NCBI GenBank assembly: GCA_964544305.1 | Contig: CAZJAZ010000052.1 | Location: forward strand, 1-17,811 | Source: JAFDWI01 sp964544305 | GTDB lineage: Bacteria; Actinomycetota; Acidimicrobiia; Acidimicrobiales; Iamiaceae | DNA: 17,811 nucleotides | Direction of reading: 5' to 3' | Position numbers and translations under genes: made by a program | Part shown: positions 1-5,778 of the stretch, one piece after another | Layout: each line of letters begins with the position of its first letter | How positions within the stretch are numbered: position 1 is the stretch's first letter | The notes under the pieces: model-generated | Seen by the model: only the letters and a program-made list of their open reading frames with translations | What the model was told of the DNA's origin: nothing | The model's database searches: none

Positions 1-56
1 TTCGTGAAGGCGGCCGGACCGTCGGCGCAGGCCGCGTCACCAAAATCATCAAGTAG
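1..56 (+). CDS. tuf: Elongation factor Tu, C-terminal end (partial)
   Basis: Only the last 17 complete codons and the stop (TAG at 54-56) lie in the window; the gene enters from the left edge. Reading from position 3 gives REGGRTVGAGRVTKIIK, the conserved C-terminus of EF-Tu domain 3. EF-Tu is the GTPase that brings aminoacyl-tRNA to the ribosome. Only 15 bp separate its stop from the rpsJ start, so the two are very probably co-transcribed at the end of the str operon (rpsL-rpsG-fusA-tuf-rpsJ). Confidence 0.93.
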   Translation, partial: REGGRTVGAGRVTKIIK

Positions 57-71
57 GAATGACGAAGAATC

Positions 72-392
72 ATGGCTGACAAGCAAAAGATCCGAATCCG
101 TCTCAAGGCATATGACCATGAGGTGATCGATCAGTCCACGCAGAAGATCGTCGAAACGGTACTTCGTACCAACGCGACCGTCCGTGGCCCGGTGCCGCTT
201 CCCACTGAGAAGCACCGCTACACGGTGATCCGCTCACCGCACAAGGACAAAGACAGCCGCGAGCACTTTGAGATGCGAATTCACAAGCGTCTGCTGGACA
301 TTCTGGGTCCCTCCCAGAAAACCGTTGACTCGTTGCAACGTCTTGATCTTCCTGCTGGTGTTGAAGTGGAGATCAAACTCCAAACCGCCTGA
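72..392 (+). CDS. rpsJ: Small ribosomal subunit protein S10
   Basis: This is a full-length 106-residue S10, close to the usual 100-105. It starts MADKQKIRIRLKAYDHEVID and contains the conserved stretch around RGPVPLPTEKHRYTVIRSPHKDKDSREHFEMR, followed by the typical end DLPAGVEVEIKL. S10 sits in the head of the 30S subunit and, as NusE, also takes part in transcription antitermination. The ATG follows the tuf stop by 15 bp, with a weak purine-rich GACGAAGA before it. In most bacteria rpsJ is the first gene of the S10 operon, directly ahead of rplC. Here a strong terminator follows 22 bp after the stop and rplC lies about 5.4 kb away, so rpsJ behaves as the last gene of the str operon. Confidence 0.98.
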   Translation: MADKQKIRIRLKAYDHEVIDQSTQKIVETVLRTNATVRGPVPLPTEKHRYTVIRSPHKDKDSREHFEMRIHKRLLDILGPSQKTVDSLQRLDLPAGVEVEIKLQTA

Positions 393-414
393 TCAAGTCA
401 GTTCAATCAGTTGA

Positions 415-450
415 CAAAGGCCCCGCAATCTGTGGGGCCTTTGCTTTTTT
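415..450 (+). terminator. Intrinsic terminator after rpsJ
   Basis: A perfect 10-bp stem (CAAAGGCCCC at 415-424 with GGGGCCTTTG at 434-443) encloses a 9-nt loop. It is followed by C and six T residues (445-450). The T tract lies on the + strand side, so it ends the tuf-rpsJ transcript. On the - strand the same hairpin lies just past the kinase stop codon but has no U tract after it, so it is at best a weak terminator in that direction. Confidence 0.92.
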
Positions 451-452
451 CG

Positions 453-2405
453 CTACGGCTGTTGCCAAATCTTTACGAGATTGCCAGCGGTGACCGACGA
501 GCCCGCGCCTGGGGTGGTCCCACAACCGAGGTATTGCGCCACTCCACATGAAGCTGTATTGCCATCGAAAAGGGCAATGGCTCCAATGCCTCGAATGATC
601 TGATACGGCCAGTTGGCGCCACGGATGTCTGGAATCTTCACCGTCTGGGCGGTCGGGGCGCTCGATCCGGCAGCGTTTACTGCTCGCACTTCCCACTTGA
701 CCCAGGCACACGCTGATTTGAGCTTCGTTGCGCGAAACGAACCGCTTGTGCTTGTTACGCGATGGGTGACAGTCGACAGCACCGATACCGTTCCACTGCA
801 TCCGTTGTTGAAAACCTGATTGTAGGTCGTGCCGGTTACGTCAAAACTTGTCGGTGTCCCTCCCGACGACGAACGATTCCAACGCAGCGACACCTGAGCA
901 TCTTCTTCGCCAAGGCCAGTTGCGCCATAGGCCTGTACACCGACAGGACTACTCGGTCTCTTGACCGCACTCGTGCCCGGGTTTGTCGTGGGGCTTGGAC
1001 CAGGGCCCAGGTTCGAACCAGATTGCACTGGTGTATCGCCACCCGATGGCGTGCCACCAGGATTCAATGGAGAACCGGTCCCACTGTCGGGAAGGAGCTG
1101 GCCTGCGCCAAGATCGCCTGATCCATCATCAACGAGGCCCCCATCGGGCAAGGTCTCGACGTCTCCTCGGGCTGTGTCGTCGGTTGTATTCTGAACGCTG
1201 GCTTTCCCGAGAGACTTTTCTGAAAGAGTCGAACTCGACGGAATCTTGTCACCCAACGGCAATGCTGAGACGCCAACACCGTCTGACGTTTCCAAGTTGG
1301 ATGAATTTTGGCGTGTGAGTGCGAATCCGGCAATCGCGACCAGAATAGAAGCAGCGATTGCTATGACCGCCGTTTTCACAAATCGGCGATCTTGAGTTGG
1401 TGGTTTGGGAAGGCTCGGTGAATGTGAAACGGGAGTTTCAATACTCGACATTCGATCAAGTTCGTGGAATCGGTCGCGTGGTTGCGTTTCCTCGTCGTCA
1501 TCGAGCGCATTGGCAACTACATTGTCGGCCGGATTAACGCCTGTTTCCAACGAGTCAGTAGGTAACCCAAGAGACTGTTGCAACGCCAACGCAAAGGCCC
1601 CGGCCGAGGCAGGGCGCATGGACGGCTCTTTGGCCATGGCCGCAGCGATCACAGCGTCGACGTCGGCAGAAAGACCTGGTGATACTTCCGACGGTTTCGG
1701 GGGCACCTCACTGAGATGGGCATAAATGACTGAAGCGTTGTTGTCACGTTGGAATGGTTTGGTGCCGGTTAGACACTCGTATGCCATGCACCCGAGTGCA
1801 TACACATCTGATTGTGCCGTCAACTCGTCGTTCTTGAGTTGTTCGGGCGATGCATACGCGATCGTGCCAATGAATTCACCGGCGCGCGTGAGCGGTTCGC
1901 GTGACTCCGAGCGAGTTATGCCAAAGTCTGCGAGATACACGTGCTCTCGTCCTCGGTCGCCGGCTGGCCGTGCAACGAGAAAGTTCGCAGGTTTCACATC
2001 GCGATGGATCATGCCCGCTGTGTGTACCGCATCGAGAGCGGCCGCTGCCTGGGTGATGAGGTGTACAACGCGTGCAGGTTCGAGCCCACTCTTGTTGCGA
2101 AGCAATGTGCGAAGGTCGCTGCCTACGACAAAACGCATCGCAATATAGAGGTTGTTGTTGAACTCGCCGAAACCGTAGATGGGGATGATGTTGGGGTGAT
2201 CGATTGAGGCGGCTTGACGCGCCTCATGGGTGAATCGTTTGCGAAAACGCTCGTCTGATGAAAGGTCAGGTGCGATTACTTTGAGGGCGACACGTCTGTT
2301 CAGGCCGGGTTCGGTTGCCTCGTAAATCGTGCTCATTCCACCGGAGCTGTGCTTGGCAATGATTCGGTACCCGGCAAAGGTGTCTCCGACTTCAATCTGT
2401 TGCAT
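453..2405 (-). CDS. Transmembrane Ser/Thr protein kinase (PknH-like) with extracellular FN3-like domain
   Basis: 650 residues. Residues 1-280 are a Hanks-type kinase: a glycine loop of altered form (SSGGMSTIYEA, about 21-31), K42 in VALKV, E61 of helix C, HRDVKPAN at 134-141 with catalytic D136, DFG at 160-162, and GTIAYASPEQ at 180-189. All key catalytic residues are present, so it should be active. An acidic juxtamembrane linker leads to one membrane segment at about 344-363. Outside lie a Pro/Gly/Ser/Thr-rich linker (about 370-485), a fibronectin type III-like domain (about 486-592, ending VRAVNAAGSSAPTAQTV) and a roughly 58-residue C-terminal part. Four cysteines (536, 566, 620, 628) could form disulfides. 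It lies 66 bp downstream of the EmbR-like gene on the same strand and is probably co-transcribed; mycobacterial embR-pknH has the same order. It converges on rpsJ. The ligand is unknown. The kinase call is certain; the PknH-like role is inferred. Confidence 0.95.
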   Translation of the reverse strand: MQQIEVGDTFAGYRIIAKHSSGGMSTIYEATEPGLNRRVALKVIAPDLSSDERFRKRFTHEARQAASIDHPNIIPIYGFGEFNNNLYIAMRFVVGSDLRTLLRNKSGLEPARVVHLITQAAAALDAVHTAGMIHRDVKPANFLVARPAGDRGREHVYLADFGITRSESREPLTRAGEFIGTIAYASPEQLKNDELTAQSDVYALGCMAYECLTGTKPFQRDNNASVIYAHLSEVPPKPSEVSPGLSADVDAVIAAAMAKEPSMRPASAGAFALALQQSLGLPTDSLETGVNPADNVVANALDDDEETQPRDRFHELDRMSSIETPVSHSPSLPKPPTQDRRFVKTAVIAIAASILVAIAGFALTRQNSSNLETSDGVGVSALPLGDKIPSSSTLSEKSLGKASVQNTTDDTARGDVETLPDGGLVDDGSGDLGAGQLLPDSGTGSPLNPGGTPSGGDTPVQSGSNLGPGPSPTTNPGTSAVKRPSSPVGVQAYGATGLGEEDAQVSLRWNRSSSGGTPTSFDVTGTTYNQVFNNGCSGTVSVLSTVTHRVTSTSGSFRATKLKSACAWVKWEVRAVNAAGSSAPTAQTVKIPDIRGANWPYQIIRGIGAIALFDGNTASCGVAQYLGCGTTPGAGSSVTAGNLVKIWQQP

Positions 2406-2471
2406 CGCCCTGACCTACTCGATTGCCAAATGTAGAACGGCGTAATCGTAGGACATCGCCGCAGCCTTTGC

Positions 2472-3638
2472 TTACGAGGTGCGGTCGCCCGCTTGCGTCG
2501 CACTTTCGCTCAACGTGTCGAAGGTGAGATCAGTTTCACCAATGCGAATGACATCCCCAGGAGTCAAATGGTGTTCGGTGACCGGCTCGCCATTCAGCAT
2601 CGTGCCATTGGTGGATCCGAGATCAATGAGTACGAAAACTTGACCCCGTAGTCTGATTACCGCATGTCGCCTGCTGACGTCAGTGTCGTGTATCGCAAGG
2701 AGATTGTCGCGGTGGCGGCCGATGGTGCACGGTTCACCGGTGAGCATGATCTCGTCGCCGCCGGGAGTTCGCAAATATGCCACGCCGATCACGGTCCCTG
2801 CTGCGACACGCAGCGTTGCAGCTTCGTCCTCAGAGACGAACTCTGCGTCGGGGGTGTCGCGTCCACCCGAGATGTAGTCAAGGCTCGGATCTTGTTGCAA
2901 AATGCGACGTTCAAGATCTCTGAGTTCTCGCCCCGGATCAATGCCAACTTCTTCGAGAAGCGTTTCGCGCGCTTCCCGGTAGGCAGCGAGCGCATCGACT
3001 TGTCGTTCCGCTCGGTACAACGACAGCATGAGTTGACCGCGTAAGCGCTCTCGATACGGATATCGCCGGATCAGATCTTCAAGTTCAGGGAGTAGTGAAC
3101 TGCACTGCCCAAGTTGTAGGCGTGCCTCAATCCGATCTTCGAGTGCGCCGGCTTCGAGTTCGTCAAGTCGAGGGGCGTCGAATCTGGCAAGGCGCTCAGC
3201 GGACACGTCAAGGAGTGGCGCTCCGCGCCATAAGCCCAAAGCTTCGGTGAGTAAACGGTCGGCCTCAGCAGGATCCCCATTGCTTAGTGCGACTCGTGCT
3301 GTTGCAATAAGTGACTCGGCACGAAGAGCGTCGACGCAATTGGGTTCGACGTCGAGAACATAGCCATTCGTTCGTCTGAAAAGCATCGGTGCCAATGAGC
3401 CATCAGCACGTCCGGGTTCGAGTGCTTTGCGAAGATTCGACACGTAGACCTGCAGCGTGTTGGCCGCCCGATCGTGTGCTTCGTCCCCCCATACCGTGTC
3501 GATGAGCGAGTCGACCGTTACGGTACGGCCGGCATCGAGTGCGAGGGCTGCGAGCACCGCACGTTGTTTCGGCCCGCCAAGCGCGGCCATGCCGTTCGTC
3601 GTTTCGACTTCGAGCGGCCCAAGAAGGCGGATCTCCAT
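2472..3638 (-). CDS. EmbR-like SARP transcriptional regulator with C-terminal FHA domain
   Basis: 388 residues from the ATG at 3638. Domains in order: an OmpR/SARP-type winged helix (about 1-95; MEIRLLGPLE, GGPKQRAVLAALAL, then VYVSNLRKAL); a bacterial transcriptional activator domain, BTAD (about 100-250; YPYRERLRGQLMLSLYRA and GIDPGREL); and a C-terminal FHA domain (about 290-378) with GR at 307-308, SRRH at 322-325 and STNGTMLNG at 342-350. These are the canonical phosphothreonine-binding residues. Length and layout match Mycobacterium EmbR, which is phosphorylated by PknH and binds it through FHA. A TTG at 3668 would add ten residues (MSLRNGKNDG), but it has no ribosome-binding site; the ATG matches the usual family start just before LLGPLE. 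It is divergent from the exported-protein gene and upstream of the kinase. I infer that it is a phospho-responsive activator of this locus. Confidence 0.93.
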   Translation of the reverse strand: MEIRLLGPLEVETTNGMAALGGPKQRAVLAALALDAGRTVTVDSLIDTVWGDEAHDRAANTLQVYVSNLRKALEPGRADGSLAPMLFRRTNGYVLDVEPNCVDALRAESLIATARVALSNGDPAEADRLLTEALGLWRGAPLLDVSAERLARFDAPRLDELEAGALEDRIEARLQLGQCSSLLPELEDLIRRYPYRERLRGQLMLSLYRAERQVDALAAYREARETLLEEVGIDPGRELRDLERRILQQDPSLDYISGGRDTPDAEFVSEDEAATLRVAAGTVIGVAYLRTPGGDEIMLTGEPCTIGRHRDNLLAIHDTDVSRRHAVIRLRGQVFVLIDLGSTNGTMLNGEPVTEHHLTPGDVIRIGETDLTFDTLSESATQAGDRTS

Positions 3639-3676
3639 CCCATCATTCTTGCCGTTCCGCAAAGACAAAGGTCCGC

Positions 3677-3705
3677 TTTAAGCATTGCTGAAGGTTCTCT
3701 AAAGC
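3677..3705. promoter_or_regulatory. Three phased heptamers, candidate SARP operator
   Basis: TTTAAGC (3677-3683), CTGAAGG (3688-3694) and CTAAAGC (3699-3705) share the pattern YTNAAGS. They are spaced exactly 11 bp apart with 4-bp spacers. SARP-family regulators are known to bind direct heptamer repeats with this helical phasing, usually just ahead of a -10 box. The site lies between the divergent EmbR-like gene and the exported-protein gene, so it could serve either. No convincing -35/-10 pair is visible on either side. Because the shared pattern was picked after looking, a chance match of a few per cent cannot be excluded. Confidence 0.45.
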
Positions 3706-3767
3706 TCCGTGGTTGATCCTAGAGACATCCGGGAACGAAACACCGGCACGAACCAGGAGAGAATCCG

Positions 3768-4286
3768 ATGACCAATCAAACTGCAACCCTCGAAGCCGTC
3801 ACTCAGTCCGACCAAAACACAAGTAGTAAATCCCGCCATCACGTCCGCTGGACGATTGCAGTACTTGCGCTCGCTGCTCTGGCACTTGGTGGCCTGAAGG
3901 TCAGCGAAAACACGGCGTCGGCTGCGGCCGGTTCAATCTATGTCAAGGTCTGCTGGGTCGACCAGTTCGGCAGGATCGCCAACGCGAAGGTTTCATCGCA
4001 GTACTACCACGGGGGAAACCCCAAGACGTGGTCGACCGCACGTACCGACCGTTCCGGCTGTGCAACGGTGAGTACCCCGACGGGAAGCACCGTGCGATTC
4101 ACGGTATCCAAGAGTGTCGGCAACTGTCCCAGCTGGTATTGCTTTGTCACGAATAGCGTCACAGGTTGGTATTCAACGAGAGGTCTGGCGGCCGGTGGCA
4201 CCTACAACATTGGCTGGTTCCGAGCGAACACGATTCTCATTGACAACGGCTATCAAGCGTCTCAGTACATCATCGACAACATGTGA
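3768..4286 (+). CDS. Small exported Cys-containing beta-rich protein, unknown function
   Basis: 172 residues. The start is well supported: AGGAGAG at 3755-3761, six bases before the ATG. An unusually long, Ser/Thr-rich N-tail (1-27) precedes a hydrophobic segment (about 28-43, WTIAVLALAALALGGL). A signal peptidase I type site, A-S-A before A53, follows, so the mature protein is probably about 120 residues and exported. It has four cysteines (C62, C98, C120, C125), enough for two disulfides. The first half of the mature part (IYVKVCWVDQFGRIANAKV through TDRSGCATVSTPTGSTVRFTV) resembles a carboxypeptidase-regulatory or Cna-B-like beta sandwich, with the D-x-x-G and late G-S-T-V-R-F-T-V pattern. 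It is rich in Tyr and Trp. It is divergent from the EmbR-like gene and followed by a strong terminator, so it is transcribed alone. I do not recognise the family. Its setting suggests it is an output of the kinase/regulator pair and a possible client of the adjacent signal peptidase. Confidence 0.85.
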   Translation: MTNQTATLEAVTQSDQNTSSKSRHHVRWTIAVLALAALALGGLKVSENTASAAAGSIYVKVCWVDQFGRIANAKVSSQYYHGGNPKTWSTARTDRSGCATVSTPTGSTVRFTVSKSVGNCPSWYCFVTNSVTGWYSTRGLAAGGTYNIGWFRANTILIDNGYQASQYIIDNM

Positions 4287-4313
4287 CGAATACGTTGAAA
4301 ATCCAAGTGTCAC

Positions 4314-4362
4314 CCGAACTCGGGGTGCCGGTCTCGTCACCGACACCCCGGATTCGGTTTCT
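4314..4362 (+). terminator. Large hairpin terminator after the exported-protein gene
   Basis: The arms at 4314-4332 and 4339-4357 pair over 19 positions with two mismatches and one G-U, around a 6-nt loop (CTCGTC). The core is CGGGGTG with CACCCCG. It is followed by TTTCTCT (4358-4364). The hairpin is very stable but the U tract is broken, so termination is likely though perhaps not complete. It lies 27 bp past the stop at 4286 and just ahead of the FHA-signal peptidase gene. That leaves almost no room for a promoter before an ATG at 4380. Confidence 0.75.
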
Positions 4363-4451
4363 CTGGGGTCCTCAACTTCATGATGGCCAACAAAGTTGTG
4401 ACACCTTGCAGAATCAGCGGAATTGCCTTGAAATGTTCAGGACTTCTTGCC

Positions 4452-5435
4452 ATGCACGAAATGGTGACCGATGGGAACGCTGTGAGCGGCATCGTCGTGT
4501 TGAATCTGGTTGAACCAGGGCATGGGCCTCGCCTCGTTGTCGTTTCAAAAGAAGCCGTTGTGGGACGACGAGGCGATGACATCGCACTTGACGATCCAGA
4601 GAGCTCACGCCGTCACGCTCGTCTACGAGTGGTTGAGAACGGCCTTGAGGTCACTGACTTGGGTAGTCGGAACGGCACCTTTGTGAACGGCCAACGCATT
4701 GCCACACCGACGATCATTATCGAAGGTGGATGGATAGACGTGGGTGCTTGTCGTTTTCGTTGGGATGACAATGCGAGTCCGGTGGCTGTGTCAACTGATC
4801 CACAGAGCATGTCGGGGGCAAGCGGACCAGAAGTTGCGACTGAGGCGGCCAAACAGAACGACTTGGTCGGTACTGTGACAGCCCCAAGAAGCGAGAGTGC
4901 TTGGCGAGGCCCGCTCGTCTTTCTCGTTTTGGGAATAGCGCTACTCGTTGTTGCACGCATGTTTTTTGTGCAGAGCTTCAAGATCCCGTCACAGTCAATG
5001 GAGTCGACGTTGCAAAAGGGGGATCAAGTCATAGCGGTAACAAATGGTGTCAAAGGCGACACACCGGCCCGCGGGGACGTGATGATTTTTAAGAATCCCA
5101 TGTATCCAGTGTCGAGTGAGGATCGCTTCCTGGTGAAACGAGTCATCGGCATTCCAGGCGACATCATTGTGATTGCCGGCGGCGAACTCATTCGCAATGG
5201 CCAAGTCATTCATGAAAGCTGGGTTCCAAATGGCATGCCAACTGAAAACTTCGATAGCGACCACAAATGCACGCGAATGGCGCCGTGTATCGTACGTGCG
5301 AAAACGGTGTGGATGATGGGGGATAACCGAACTGACTCATTCGATAGCCGCGGATTCGGGCCGGTCTCGACCTCGGCGCTCGTCGGCCGGGTTGCCATGC
5401 GCTTCTGGCCACTTGGTCGTTTCGGCGGCCTGTAG
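4452..5435 (+). CDS. FHA domain-signal peptidase I fusion
   Basis: 327 residues from the ATG at 4452. An FHA domain fills about residues 12-105, with GR at 38-39, SSRRH at 51-55 and GSRNGTFVNG at 71-80, so the phosphothreonine-binding residues are intact. After a linker of about 45 residues comes one membrane segment (PLVFLVLGIALLVVARMFF, about 154-172). A type I signal peptidase domain (S26) follows: IPSQSM with catalytic Ser182, FLVKRVIGIPGD with catalytic Lys229, and GDNRTDSFDSRGFG at about 290-303. The domain should cleave signal peptides on the outer membrane face while FHA stays in the cytoplasm. Start choice: AGGA at 4439-4442 lies nine bases before this ATG. An in-frame ATG at 4380 would add 24 residues that resemble no part of either domain, and it sits 18 bp after the terminator tail. 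The fusion is unusual. I infer phosphothreonine-guided processing, possibly linked to the kinase of the same locus. Confidence 0.93.
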   Translation: MHEMVTDGNAVSGIVVLNLVEPGHGPRLVVVSKEAVVGRRGDDIALDDPESSRRHARLRVVENGLEVTDLGSRNGTFVNGQRIATPTIIIEGGWIDVGACRFRWDDNASPVAVSTDPQSMSGASGPEVATEAAKQNDLVGTVTAPRSESAWRGPLVFLVLGIALLVVARMFFVQSFKIPSQSMESTLQKGDQVIAVTNGVKGDTPARGDVMIFKNPMYPVSSEDRFLVKRVIGIPGDIIVIAGGELIRNGQVIHESWVPNGMPTENFDSDHKCTRMAPCIVRAKTVWMMGDNRTDSFDSRGFGPVSTSALVGRVAMRFWPLGRFGGL

Positions 5436-5485
5436 GAGAACGGATTGCGTGTCGTGTCCGGTAGAAGTGCAAGATACACAGTGGT

Positions 5486-5515
5486 GTGACAGTCAAACGA
5501 CACGAACACCAACAT
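5486..5515 (+). promoter_or_regulatory. Weak candidate promoter for the rplC-map operon
   Basis: GTGACA (5486-5491, five of six matches to TTGACA) is followed after 18 bp by CAACAT (5510-5515, three of six matches to TATAAT). It is the best sigma-70-like pair I could find in the 343-bp gap, but it is weak. A promoter is required somewhere here, because the terminator after rpsJ and the foreign island isolate rplC from the str operon. Confidence 0.25.
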
Positions 5516-5525
5516 TTGTGAACGT

Positions 5526-5562
5526 GCCTTGGTCGAACGTTTTGGACAGCGTGAACCAAGGC
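5526..5562 (+). promoter_or_regulatory. Leader stem-loop upstream of rplC (distal)
   Basis: GCCTTGGT (5526-5533) and ACCAAGGC (5555-5562) form a perfect 8-bp stem around a 21-nt loop, which can pair further inside (ACG with CGT). No U tract follows, so it is not an intrinsic terminator. It may be part of a structured mRNA leader for the ribosomal operon. Confidence 0.45.
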
Positions 5563-5696
5563 CGATAGAGTCTCAGGGTCGCTCACACGATGGTCGCGCC
5601 CTTTGGGGCAAGGCACTCAAGTGAGCAATGCAGTAACCGAAGTCTGCCGTAGCCCCAACCTTTGGTTGAGGAACCGTGCAGCGACAACTCGACATG

Positions 5697-5726
5697 ACGC
5701 TCCGCCGGGCACGCCCAGCGGAGCGT
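5697..5726 (+). promoter_or_regulatory. Strong leader hairpin 52 bp before rplC
   Basis: ACGCTCCGC (5697-5705) pairs perfectly with GCGGAGCGT (5718-5726). After one C-A mismatch, GGG (5707-5709) pairs with CCC (5714-5716) around a CACG tetraloop. That gives 12 pairs in 30 nt with no U tract after it. Hairpins of this kind in ribosomal protein leaders often bind a ribosomal protein for feedback control; which protein, if any, binds here is not known. The rest of the 5436-5778 gap holds a smaller hairpin (CAACC-TTT-GGTTG, 5656-5668) and no gene I can support. Confidence 0.6.
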
Positions 5727-5778
5727 TCGCGTGAACACCCCACAAGTTCCTCCGCGATACTTCAAGGAATTCGCCACC

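Noticed and set aside
1021..1180. Low-complexity GC-rich stretch in the kinase gene, considered as a repeat or insertion.
   Set aside because: It encodes the Pro/Gly/Ser linker outside the membrane and stays in frame.
403..2207. Several open frames of 60-140 codons on both strands across the kinase gene.
   Set aside because: They are shadows of the kinase coding frame, with Arg/Ser/Pro-rich composition and no domain or start signal.
4380..4451. ATG at 4380 as the start of the FHA-signal peptidase.
   Set aside because: It lies 18 bp past the terminator tail with a poor ribosome-binding site, and the 24 extra residues fit neither domain. It remains possible.
5590..5652. A 20-codon upstream reading frame (MVAPFG...) in the rplC leader that could act as a leader peptide.
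   Set aside because: It has only a poorly spaced AGGG before it, no run of regulatory codons and no recognisable sequence.
5731..5778. Upstream GTG start for rplC adding 16 residues.
   Set aside because: The added residues do not belong to L3. The ATG at 5779 has a ribosome-binding site and gives the exact family start.
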